Source: JADFNO01 sp965369945 (GTDB lineage: Bacteria; Planctomycetota; Phycisphaerae; Phycisphaerales; SM1A02). Taken from it: DNA of 9,951 nucleotides. The stretch is from NCBI GenBank assembly GCA_965369945.1, contig CBDUST010000157.1, forward strand, positions 1 to 9,951, read 5' to 3'. Positions 1 through 6,338 of the stretch are shown here, in pieces. The position numbers and the translations under genes were made by a program. Below the pieces are notes generated by a model. That model had not been told where the DNA came from, did no database searches, and saw only the letters and a list, made by a program, of their open reading frames with translations. The stretch's first letter is position 1. The number at the start of each line of letters is the position of its first letter.

Positions 1-805
1 GCTCCGGGCTCATGTACTCCGGGGTCCCGATCAGCTGTCCGTGCTCGGTGTAGATGGTCTTCTCGGTGATTCGGTGGCTGATCGCCTTGGCGATCCCGAA
101 GTCGATGACTTTGACCAGCGGCTTGCCTTCTCTGAGCGAGACCAGAATGTTCGTCGGCTTGAGGTCACGGTGGATGATCGCTTTCTGGTGGGCGTGCTGG
201 ACAGCCTCGCAGACTTGCATGAAAAGCTCGAGGCGCTCCTGGATGTTGAGGCGTTGCCGATCGCAGTGCTCGGTAATGGAGACGCCCTTGACCAGCTCCA
301 TGACGAAGTAGGGCCGGCCGGTCTCGGTTGAGCCCGCGTCGAATACCTTGGCGACGTTGGGATGGTCCATCATGGCCAGGGCCTGGCGCTCGGCCTCGAA
401 GCGAGCAATCACCTGCTTGGTGTCCATGCCCAGCTTGATGATCTTCAGCGCTACCTGGCGTCGGACGGGCTCGGTCTGCTCGGCGAGATAGACGGTCCCG
501 AACCCACCTTCACCGATCAGTTCAAGCAACTTGTAGCGATCGATGATGGCACCGGGCTTTTCGGTTGGGAAACTTGGGATGGTCGCAGCGTCTTCATTCG
601 CTGTAGGGGCCGCAAGAAAGTCGCCGGCCTCTTCATGCGCTTGCAGCATCGCTTCGACTTCCTTGCGAAGCCCTGCATCGGCAGCGCATGCGCCTTGTAG
701 ATATGCGTCGCGCTCGAGACTGCTGAGCTGAAGTGCGCGGCCAAGGATCGCTGCAGCTCGATCAACTCGGCTGCTCTGGTTGGTTTGTTGTTCCTTCTTG
801 CTCAT
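1..805 (-). CDS. Ser/Thr protein kinase (Hanks type), N-terminal part, runs off window
   Basis: The reading frame is open from an ATG at 805 down to position 1, giving 268 codons with no stop, so the gene is cut by the window edge. Residues about 14-65 form the helical leader often seen before planctomycete kinases (ALQLSS.ER..YL ... EVEAML.AHEEAGDFL). The kinase domain starts near residue 90 and shows a glycine loop GEGGFGTV (98-105), the ATP-anchoring lysine in VALK (Lys121), the catalytic loop HRDLKPTN (212-219), the DFG motif (235-237) and GTPEYMSPE (260-268). All catalytic residues visible so far are intact, so an active kinase is expected. The start is supported by GAGAGGA (820-814, minus strand) 8 nt upstream. 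This start lies inside the 3' end of the sigma-factor gene (44-nt overlap), which suggests translational coupling. Relatives usually continue with a membrane segment and TPR or similar repeats, which cannot be seen here. Confidence 0.95.
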   Translation of the reverse strand, partial: MSKKEQQTNQSSRVDRAAAILGRALQLSSLERDAYLQGACAADAGLRKEVEAMLQAHEEAGDFLAAPTANEDAATIPSFPTEKPGAIIDRYKLLELIGEGGFGTVYLAEQTEPVRRQVALKIIKLGMDTKQVIARFEAERQALAMMDHPNVAKVFDAGSTETGRPYFVMELVKGVSITEHCDRQRLNIQERLELFMQVCEAVQHAHQKAIIHRDLKPTNILVSLREGKPLVKVIDFGIAKAISHRITEKTIYTEHGQLIGTPEYMSPE

Positions 806-1391
806 GTGAAGCATCCTCTCGCGAGACTTCTCGATACAGCCATGCTCGCGCCCAGGTCCACCGCCGTTTGACGGTGGCGGCAGAGACGCCCAACGCCTTC
901 GCCGTGTGATCGACGCTTAGCCCGCCGAAGAATCGAAGACGGACGACGTCAGCCAACTCGGGGCTCTGATCCATAAGGCGACGAAAGGCCGCATCAAGGC
1001 TCAAGATTTCTTCGGTATTCTCCTGGTTGGCCAGATCGACGACGCTGAGAGGCAAACGACGGCGGTCGCGATTGGGTCCACCGCGTTTCAGACGCACTCG
1101 AGCTCGGGCATGCTCGATGAGAATCCGCCGCATCGCCTCGGCCGCCGCGACAAAGAAATGACCGCGGCTATCCCAGTTCAGCTCATCGTTGCCCACCAGC
1201 CGAACGTACGCCTCGTGCATGAGGGCTGTCGCCTGGAGCGTGTGATCGGGTCGCTCGTCGTTCATGTGCTGCTGAGCAATCGCCCGCAGTTGCTCATAGA
1301 CCAGCGGCAGGAGGTCCTGCACGGCCTGGGCTCGGCCGGCGCCGGCCGCCTCAAGAATCCGCGTCACCTCATGGGCGGCTTCTGTGGTCAT
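762..1391 (-). CDS. ECF-like RNA polymerase sigma factor (TIGR02999 / Sigma70_ECF type)
   Basis: This 209-aa protein has the two domains of an ECF sigma factor. Region 2 spans residues about 24-100 and includes TLQATALMHEAYVRL (51-65) and the RRILIEHARA stretch (88-97). Region 4 spans about 132-189 and has the helix-turn-helix at about 157-178 (GLSVDHTAKALGVS, then VKRR). The 'TLQATAL.HEAY.RLV' signature matches the planctomycete-rich TIGR02999/PF07638 group. The acidic DAED motif of classical ECF factors is replaced here by uncharged residues including Thr55. The frame is open up to an ATG at 1433, but I prefer the internal ATG at 1391: the family homology begins just after it, and AGAGG lies 10 nt upstream, while the outer ATG has no ribosome-binding site. 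The gene overlaps the kinase start by 44 nt and is divergent from pyrE. I see no anti-sigma factor gene nearby. Confidence 0.93.
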   Translation of the reverse strand: MTTEAAHEVTRILEAAGAGRAQAVQDLLPLVYEQLRAIAQQHMNDERPDHTLQATALMHEAYVRLVGNDELNWDSRGHFFVAAAEAMRRILIEHARARVRLKRGGPNRDRRRLPLSVVDLANQENTEEILSLDAAFRRLMDQSPELADVVRLRFFGGLSVDHTAKALGVSAATVKRRWTWARAWLYREVSREDASHEQEGTTNQPEQPS

Positions 1392-1474
1392 CCTCGCGCT
1401 ACCTCTTTTCCAACGACGACCATAGTACGTCATTTACGCTGCGGACTATCGTCAAATCGCTAGGATTGCAGCTC

Positions 1475-2011
1475 ATGACAGCCACCATGACACGGCAGGA
1501 ATTGGCCAAGCGGATTGCCGACGTCGCAGTGCTTCGAGGTGAGTTCACGCTGCGCAGCGGACGAACGAGCAGCTACTACATTGATAAGTATTTGTTTACG
1601 ACGCAGTCGGACATTCTGGCCCAACTCGGCGAGATGCTGGCTCAGCGCGTTCCCAGTGAGACGACACGGCTGGCCGGGGCGGAACTTGGGGGGATTCCGT
1701 TAGTCAGCGCCGCGTCAATGGCGAGCGGTTTGCCGTGCGTGTTCGTCCGCAACGCCAAGAAGGACTACGGCACGGCCAAGCAACTGGAAGGGAAGATTGA
1801 AGCAACCGACAAAGTGGTGATTGTCGAAGACGTCGCCACGACCGGCGGGCAAGCAATCGAAGCGGCCAAAGCAATCACGGATGCCGGCGCTGAGGTTGTC
1901 AAGATTATCGCGACGATCGATCGAGAAGAAGGCGCGCGGGAGAATGTCGAGGGCGCGGGATATGCGTTCGAGGCGTTGTTTACGGTTGGGGATTTAGGGA
2001 CTGAGCGATGA
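1475..2011 (+). CDS. pyrE: Orotate phosphoribosyltransferase
   Basis: This enzyme joins orotate to PRPP to make orotidine 5'-monophosphate in de novo pyrimidine synthesis in the cytoplasm. The 178-aa protein carries the PRPP-binding motif VVIVEDVATTGGQA (residues 114-127), the flexible catalytic loop with paired lysines FVRNAKKDYGTAKQLEG (90-106), and the N-terminal substrate region GEFTLRSGRTSSYYIDKY (22-39). Its length is normal for the short PyrE form. There are three in-frame starts: TTG 1466, ATG 1475 and ATG 1487. I choose 1475 because AGGA (1462-1465) lies 9 nt upstream and the 1487 start has no comparable site. The gene stands alone: no other pyrimidine gene is in the window. It is divergent from the sigma factor, and the toxin-antitoxin-type pair follows after 77 nt on the same strand. 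Confidence 0.96.
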   Translation: MTATMTRQELAKRIADVAVLRGEFTLRSGRTSSYYIDKYLFTTQSDILAQLGEMLAQRVPSETTRLAGAELGGIPLVSAASMASGLPCVFVRNAKKDYGTAKQLEGKIEATDKVVIVEDVATTGGQAIEAAKAITDAGAEVVKIIATIDREEGARENVEGAGYAFEALFTVGDLGTER

Positions 2012-2033
2012 GCAAGGCAAGTTGCAGGAACGA

Positions 2034-2066
2034 TTGACGTTCGACACGGACCGGCCGTAGGATAAT
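2034..2066 (+). promoter_or_regulatory. Candidate promoter with internal palindrome before the DUF433/DUF5615 pair
   Basis: TTGACG (2034-2039) resembles a -35 box. TAGGAT (2058-2063), 18 nt further on, is a modest -10 match, and the overlapping GATAAT (2061-2066) is a better hexamer but too far away (21 nt). An inverted repeat ACGG-N5-CCGT (2046-2058) lies between the two elements, where a repressor could block transcription. Autorepression is common for toxin-antitoxin operons. That this is an operator is inference from position and symmetry only. Confidence 0.3.
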
Positions 2067-2088
2067 CAGTTCTGCGACGAGGTGTTTT

Positions 2089-2316
2089 ATGACCAAAGAT
2101 CAGTTCATCGAATCATCGGACGATCGCCTGGGTGGTACGCCGGTATTTGCAGGCACACGGGTTCCGGTTCAGACTCTAATTGACCACCTTGAAGCTGGCG
2201 ATCGGCTGGACGACTTCCTGAGCGACTTCCCGAGTGTAAGTCGAACACAGGCGCTGGCTGCGTTGGAGTTTGCCAAGAAAGCCCTTCTTGAAAGACAAGA
2301 TGAGAGTGCTGCTTGA
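2089..2316 (+). CDS. DUF433 family protein, probable antitoxin
   Basis: This is a 75-aa protein of the DUF433 (COG2442) family, small helix-turn-helix-like proteins that usually sit before a DUF5615 PIN-like gene and are predicted to act as its antitoxin. The family core is clear: GTPVFAGTRVPVQTLIDHL (residues 16-34), then DFLSDFPSVSRTQALAALEFA (read as 42-62), which covers nearly the whole length. The ATG start at 2089 is supported by GAGGTG at 2079-2084. The gene overlaps the next one by 17 nt, so the two are surely co-translated. The expected role is to bind and neutralise the downstream protein and perhaps to repress the shared promoter. That role is inferred from family and gene order, since DUF433 proteins are little characterised. 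Confidence 0.9.
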   Translation: MTKDQFIESSDDRLGGTPVFAGTRVPVQTLIDHLEAGDRLDDFLSDFPSVSRTQALAALEFAKKALLERQDESAA

Positions 2317-2620
2317 CGAGTGCCTGCCTCGTCGCTTCGCCGGCGAATTGGAAGGACATGATGTCAAGACCGTTGCGGAGATGGGTTGGTCAGGCAAGAG
2401 TAACGGCGAACTGTTGGAACTCGCAGGCGATGAGTTCGACGCATTCGTAACACTCGACCGGGGCTTCAAGTACCAGCAGAATCTGGAGGGTCTGCCGATC
2501 GGCGTCATTCTCGTGCACGCCGAGAGCAGCCGACTTCCAGACTTGGCGCCGTTGGCTCCGGCGGTCATGGAGTCACTACCTCGATGCAAACCTGGAGAGG
2601 TCGTTGTCGTCAAGGGCTAA
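2300..2620 (+). CDS. DUF5615 family PIN-like protein, probable toxin
   Basis: This 106-aa protein matches the DUF5615 (COG4634) PIN-like family, predicted to be metal-dependent RNases and usually the toxin partner of DUF433 proteins. It begins with the hallmark RVLLDECLP (residues 2-10, acidic Asp6 and Glu7), continues with EMGWSGKSNGELLELA (27-42), and has the second acidic site in FVTLDRGF (49-56, Asp53), so the expected acidic residues are present. A longer frame opens at TTG 2270, but family homology starts exactly at ATG 2300, which also gives the typical 17-nt overlap with the DUF433 gene. The ribosome-binding site at 2300 is weak, consistent with translational coupling and lower output of the toxin. 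The pair could stabilise the chromosome region or act in stress; the sequence does not decide this. Confidence 0.9.
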   Translation: MRVLLDECLPRRFAGELEGHDVKTVAEMGWSGKSNGELLELAGDEFDAFVTLDRGFKYQQNLEGLPIGVILVHAESSRLPDLAPLAPAVMESLPRCKPGEVVVVKG

Positions 2621-2645
2621 GAGCCGACCAGGAATCTGACGGCTC
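2621..2645. terminator. Stem-loop between convergent genes, possible terminator
   Basis: GAGCCG (2621-2626) and CGGCTC (2640-2645) form a perfect 6-bp stem with a 13-nt loop, directly after the stop codon of the DUF5615 gene and before the convergent end of the membrane-protein gene (stop at 2676-2678). The position fits a terminator serving both strands. There is no T-tract and the loop is large, so a classical Rho-independent terminator is not shown. Confidence 0.3.
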
Positions 2646-2675
2646 ACTCGACAAGCATCGCATTATCGACAAGCG

Positions 2676-3599
2676 CTATGTCGAACCTGTCTTGCGCCGC
2701 AAACGCGCTAACCAGGCGATACCGATGAGTCCTGCGACGAGCACGACGATCAGTTCGCCAGATCGGTTGACCAACTCGGCTGTGATACCGTGCTCGAGTT
2801 GATAGGCAACGGTAAGAAGCGGCGCGGCCAGGCCGATCGCCCATTCACGCAACCCCAGCCCGTTAGAAAAGAACGGCACGAACGTGGCGATCATGCTGAT
2901 GCAGGCAAAAGCCATCGCCGCCTCCATCGAGATCGCGTAGTCGATCAGCGCGAATGCTGCGTAATATCGCGCCGCCCAAACGAACACCTCGACATACCGG
3001 ATCAAGCCGGCCAACGCCCAAACTCTGATCGATCCAACCAGCGTGCCCAACGCCAGGAGCGCAAACGGCAGGGCGAGCACAATCCAGAGCGTGAGCTGAA
3101 ACTGCGCGACAAGCACAAGACACAGAACAAGACAACCTGCCACGGCAACGCTTACCCCGATTGCCTGCCCGATCGTCTTTGCGGTATCGACTGCGGGAAT
3201 ATCGTTGATCGTCTTGTGATACGCGATGCGGCCGAGAAGGCCCGGGCGCAGCGGCAGGAAATTCAGCAGCGTTGCGGCCCCGATCAAGGCCTGCATCTCG
3301 ATGAGGCGAACCTTGCCGTATCGCGACATCAGTACGCTGAACATGAGAGCGGTCAGCGCGATATTCCCGAGTACGCAGACGATCAGGAGGACAAGGAGTG
3401 GCAATGAAGGCTGTCGCATCGCGCCAAAGGCGCTGGCGAGAACATCATGTTGCCGAGCAATGAAGACGATCGCGGCGACGAGGAGTACGGCACCGATCAG
3501 CAGTCCGAGGCGACGAATCCAGGATCGTCCGGTCGGTCGTTCGCCGGACGAGCAAGGTCGGGATTTGTTTGCACTTGATGGGGTGTACGCAGCCGGCAT
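2676..3599 (-). CDS. Multi-pass membrane protein, LPG-synthase-TM / flippase-like family
   Basis: This 307-aa protein has a hydrophilic N-terminus of about 30 residues followed by six to eight membrane segments: roughly 31-48, 66-90, 104-123, 143-166, 169-191, 205-224, 227-245 and 281-298. Its length and motifs resemble the lysylphosphatidylglycerol-synthase transmembrane / flippase-like family (PF03706). NFLPLRPGLLGR (113-124) recalls the family's N-LP-R-GE-R motif, and SNGLGLREWAIGL (245-257) recalls its GGLG-RE motif. The GE of the first motif is replaced here by GL. Members act in the inner membrane, often in lipid or glycolipid transfer, but the substrate cannot be predicted. The ATG at 3599 lies 6 nt after the stop of the 806-aa gene and has no clear ribosome-binding site, so translation is probably coupled to the upstream gene. 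No glycosyltransferase, the usual neighbour, is next to it. Confidence 0.7.
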   Translation of the reverse strand: MPAAYTPSSANKSRPCSSGERPTGRSWIRRLGLLIGAVLLVAAIVFIARQHDVLASAFGAMRQPSLPLLVLLIVCVLGNIALTALMFSVLMSRYGKVRLIEMQALIGAATLLNFLPLRPGLLGRIAYHKTINDIPAVDTAKTIGQAIGVSVAVAGCLVLCLVLVAQFQLTLWIVLALPFALLALGTLVGSIRVWALAGLIRYVEVFVWAARYYAAFALIDYAISMEAAMAFACISMIATFVPFFSNGLGLREWAIGLAAPLLTVAYQLEHGITAELVNRSGELIVVLVAGLIGIAWLARLRRKTGST

Positions 3600-3605
3600 T
3601 GGCGG

Positions 3606-6026
3606 CTATTGACCACTGGCGGCTTGTGCGCGATCGATCGCCGCTTCAACGATATCAGCGGCGAATCGTAGATCCGGATCGTCGCTTCGCCTGGCCGCAT
3701 CGAGCATGGGATCTGAACGGTCCGTGACGTGGTACAGCAGATAGGAGATTCGCACGTACTTGTCCGGACTCTTACGAGCCATGACCATCATGGATTCCAT
3801 CAGGCCGATCGGAGGCAGGACGGTAAGCAACCACGCCTGCGAGATCGAATCAATCTTGGCGAAGCCTTCAACGAGGGCGTCAACGGACTCGCGGACGAGC
3901 TGGATCAGCTCCGGCGTGACTTGGTCGGGCTGCAATACTAGGGCGAGTCGGCTCAGCAGTGCCATCGTCGCCAAATCATCGGCGGAGTCGGGGGCGATGG
4001 CCGCACTGATGGCCTGCTCAAGCCATAGCTGGGTCAGGCGAACGCCGTCCACTCGGATCGGCTGCCGGAGCTCGGTTTCGATACCGAGCACGCCGGGACG
4101 GATCACGCCTTTCTTTGGAACCCAGAAGTTCGAGATGGCCCGGATTTTCAACGACGCCCCTCGCAATGGATGCATCGTGTTCAAGAGATCATTGATTCCG
4201 GTGCGGCGAAGATCTACGGGAACGACGAGCGTCTGGCGAGGCTCAAGCCTCAGGCGTCGATCGATATCAACGACAATCGGCTCAAGCTGACTGACGCGCA
4301 AGTCTCGGGCGATCTGGATCGTCGGTATGAGAACAATGCGCGCCTGGATCGGCCCACCGTTGTCGATAGCTAACGGGAAGGGTGCCTTGTTAGTGATTTC
4401 GAGGTTAACGATGACCGGTTCGTAGGGCTTGAAGGTGCCCTTGACCGGTACAACGCGCAACTCGACAGCCAGGCTCGGCTCTAGGGGAAACCGGTCATAA
4501 ACGAGTGGGATGGAGTCAATGAGCTGCGTGAACCGCTCCGCCTGCGGGTCGAGTTCGGCCGGCTTGAGTCTTCGACCGATCAGCTCGGCAAGCAAGTCCG
4601 CTGCCCACACACCGATAAGGCTGCCGGGCTGCGCTCGTGCCACGCGCAGCAATCCACCCGCACCGTCGCTGCGATTTCCCTTGCGCAGGTGGGCCACAGC
4701 AAGCCCAAGCTGCGCAGCCAAATCATCTTCAGCATTGGTCTCCATGAGGGCGATCGCTTGGTCCAGCTCACCCCGGCGAAGCGCAATCCAACCATCGAAT
4801 CTGCTTTGTGCACTGGGGTTGAGGCCTTTCTCGCCGAGGGCCGCCTTGGCGTTATCCAGAAAACTTGTCACCAAATCCATATCCCCATCAAGCCACACAA
4901 GCACCCACGCCGCCTGCAAGTTGCGGTCGAGCAAGGCATTCGCATCGGGATTCTCAGCCCCACGAAGTCGGCCGATCTCAGCCCGATAAGCCATCTGCAC
5001 GCCCAGGAGCGAGGATTCGATCTGATCGTCACCGAGCCGATTATGGATTGCGGCGCGGATGGTCGCCAAGGTTGCGGCGACGGGCGCTTTCATCCTGGCC
5101 AGTTCGAGTCGAGTCAGTTCGGGGTTCTGCTGCCGCACCCTTTGCCGAAACATCAGATCGGCCTGATCCTGTCGGCTGCGAATCGTCTGCAGGGCGGCTT
5201 GGGCATGCCCGCGCCCCCACTGAGCAACGGCGCGATCAGCAAGCATCCCGCTTGGCGCAAAAGATCCTCCGGCTTCAAACGTGTCTTCAGTCACGCCATA
5301 GATTCGATCCGCCGCGGCATGGGCGCCATGATCCAGGAGCAATTGAGCCAGCGACACCTGGGTGATGACCTCAGTGGGGTCGGCCAACATCAGACTCGTG
5401 AGAAGCTCGGCCTCCGCGAATGCGTCTTCGACATTCATCCGGAAGAAACCGGCCGCCTCGGCAACGGCCGCTCGGTTGGAAGGGTCGGCGGCAACAGCCT
5501 CCCCAACCCACTTCGAATACTCCTGGACATCGTTGTTCCGCGACAGTAACAAAGCCAAGTCAAGCGCCAGACGGGAAGTGACGGCATCGCCCAACTCCGC
5601 CCTGTTCTGTGGGGACAGAAGTTGCTCGTAGGCCTCAATTCGTTCCTGCACGGTTTGAAGCTGTGCGATGGATGTATTGATCAGTCGCAGTTGAACGACG
5701 TCATCGTTCGGATCGAGCTGAGCGATATGCTCCAAAACGGTCTGGCGTAGAGGGTCGTCCTCGGGCCGATCCTGGAAGTCGATCAACTCCAAGAGCGTGC
5801 GCCAAATCTCGACATTGTCCGGATCGAGGTCGGTCGCCTGCTGCAGGAGGAAAACCGCGTCCTGAAGTGCCCGGATATTGACCGAGCGGGTCTCCAGGAG
5901 GGCTGTGGCCGTGCGAAGGTATTGACCGGCCAGCATCTGCCGGGGCGGTGGCTCGGCGGCCCACGTAGTGGAATAACCCACCAGCAGCACCAACGACAGT
6001 CCAATAATCGTGCGATACCGAGACAT
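3606..6026 (-). CDS. Exported helical-repeat (TPR-like) protein of unknown function
   Basis: This 806-aa protein begins with a signal peptide: MSRYR, a hydrophobic stretch to about residue 18, and a likely cut near Ala23/Ala24 before EPPP. Residues about 30-480 are almost wholly helical with TPR-like turns such as 'ATDLDPDNVEIWRTLLEL' (64-81) and 'AVAADPSNRAAVAEAAGFF' (177-195), the family pattern of degenerate protein-interaction repeats. Residues about 515-660 are beta-rich (FKPYEPVIVNLEITNKAPFP, 532-551) and may be an Ig-like domain. Residues 665-806 are again helical. No catalytic motif is recognised. The frame is open to 6554, but I choose ATG 6026 because the signal peptide starts there and AGGAG lies 4 nt upstream; the extra 176 residues are low-complexity and Arg/Gly-rich and overlap the divergent gene. 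It probably leads an operon with the membrane protein 6 nt downstream, and may be a periplasmic scaffold for it. Confidence 0.85.
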   Translation of the reverse strand: MSRYRTIIGLSLVLLVGYSTTWAAEPPPRQMLAGQYLRTATALLETRSVNIRALQDAVFLLQQATDLDPDNVEIWRTLLELIDFQDRPEDDPLRQTVLEHIAQLDPNDDVVQLRLINTSIAQLQTVQERIEAYEQLLSPQNRAELGDAVTSRLALDLALLLSRNNDVQEYSKWVGEAVAADPSNRAAVAEAAGFFRMNVEDAFAEAELLTSLMLADPTEVITQVSLAQLLLDHGAHAAADRIYGVTEDTFEAGGSFAPSGMLADRAVAQWGRGHAQAALQTIRSRQDQADLMFRQRVRQQNPELTRLELARMKAPVAATLATIRAAIHNRLGDDQIESSLLGVQMAYRAEIGRLRGAENPDANALLDRNLQAAWVLVWLDGDMDLVTSFLDNAKAALGEKGLNPSAQSRFDGWIALRRGELDQAIALMETNAEDDLAAQLGLAVAHLRKGNRSDGAGGLLRVARAQPGSLIGVWAADLLAELIGRRLKPAELDPQAERFTQLIDSIPLVYDRFPLEPSLAVELRVVPVKGTFKPYEPVIVNLEITNKAPFPLAIDNGGPIQARIVLIPTIQIARDLRVSQLEPIVVDIDRRLRLEPRQTLVVPVDLRRTGINDLLNTMHPLRGASLKIRAISNFWVPKKGVIRPGVLGIETELRQPIRVDGVRLTQLWLEQAISAAIAPDSADDLATMALLSRLALVLQPDQVTPELIQLVRESVDALVEGFAKIDSISQAWLLTVLPPIGLMESMMVMARKSPDKYVRISYLLYHVTDRSDPMLDAARRSDDPDLRFAADIVEAAIDRAQAASGQ

Positions 6027-6056
6027 TCGACTCCTAGTACTGCACAGCCGGGTATG

Positions 6057-6076
6057 CGGTTCGGCTTCCGGAACCG
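6057..6076. promoter_or_regulatory. Inverted repeat in the leader of the 806-aa gene
   Basis: CGGTTC (6057-6062) and GAACCG (6071-6076) form a perfect 6-bp stem with an 8-nt loop, about 30 nt upstream of the ATG at 6026 on the minus strand. It could be an RNA hairpin in the leader or a protein-binding palindrome. Short GC-rich inverted repeats also arise by chance. Confidence 0.3.
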
Positions 6077-6137
6077 TCCCGCCCAATGGGCCGTATCTGA
6101 GGAAGCGCCAAGGCCGAACACCAGCGGTGCGTTCGAC

Positions 6138-6161
6138 CGGGGCCTGGCAATGTAGGCCCCG
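6138..6161. promoter_or_regulatory. 8-bp GC-rich hairpin in the divergent spacer
   Basis: CGGGGCCT (6138-6145) and AGGCCCCG (6154-6161) are perfect inverted complements around an 8-nt loop. It is the strongest stem-loop in this spacer and lies roughly midway between the two divergent starts. It is not followed by a T-tract on either strand, so a terminator is unlikely. A regulatory structure or binding site is possible. Confidence 0.4.
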
Positions 6162-6234
6162 TAGGGGGCGTGAGCAAACCCGAACCGGGCCGATAGCTGG
6201 ATCGACGCGGCGAGGTGCAGTCTTGAGCAGATCG

Positions 6235-6263
6235 TTGACACTACGGAACAACACTGATAGGGT
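6235..6263 (+). promoter_or_regulatory. Weak sigma-70-like promoter candidate for the 346-aa gene
   Basis: A perfect TTGACA (6235-6240) is followed after 17 nt by TAGGGT (6258-6263), which matches only three of six -10 positions but is preceded by TG at the extended -10 position (6255-6256). It lies about 75 nt upstream of the ATG at 6339. Planctomycete promoters are poorly defined, so this is a pattern match only. Confidence 0.3.
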
Positions 6264-6338
6264 CGAACGATCGCCGAGGTCGCCGGGGCCCGAGTCGTGC
6301 ACCCCGTGCCCACCCCAGGCTCCTCGACCCAACCAGCC

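Larger units (their letters stand above)
6027..6338. other. 312-nt divergent intergenic region
   Basis: This is the shared upstream region of two exported-protein genes, transcribed to the left (start 6026) and to the right (start 6339). It contains AGGAG for the left gene, two hairpins (6057-6076 and 6138-6161) and a weak rightward promoter candidate (6235-6263), each listed separately. No gene is supported inside it: the open frames here are rich in Arg, Gly and Pro and have no ribosome-binding site or recognisable similarity. Confidence 0.6.

Noticed and set aside
41..700. Plus-strand open frames of 85-112 aa over the left end.
   Set aside because: They are antisense to the kinase, whose full set of catalytic motifs is on the minus strand.
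2012..2088. Co-transcription of pyrE with the toxin-antitoxin-type pair as a single functional operon.
   Set aside because: There is a 77-nt spacer with its own promoter candidate, and the families have no functional link.
2790..3407. A 205-aa plus-strand open frame rich in Arg, Asp and Gln.
   Set aside because: It is the antisense shadow of the membrane-protein gene, whose hydrophobic codons read as charged residues on the other strand.
4689..5549. A 286-aa plus-strand open frame.
   Set aside because: It lies fully antisense to the 806-aa gene, has no recognisable motif and its composition is that of a reversed GC-rich coding frame.
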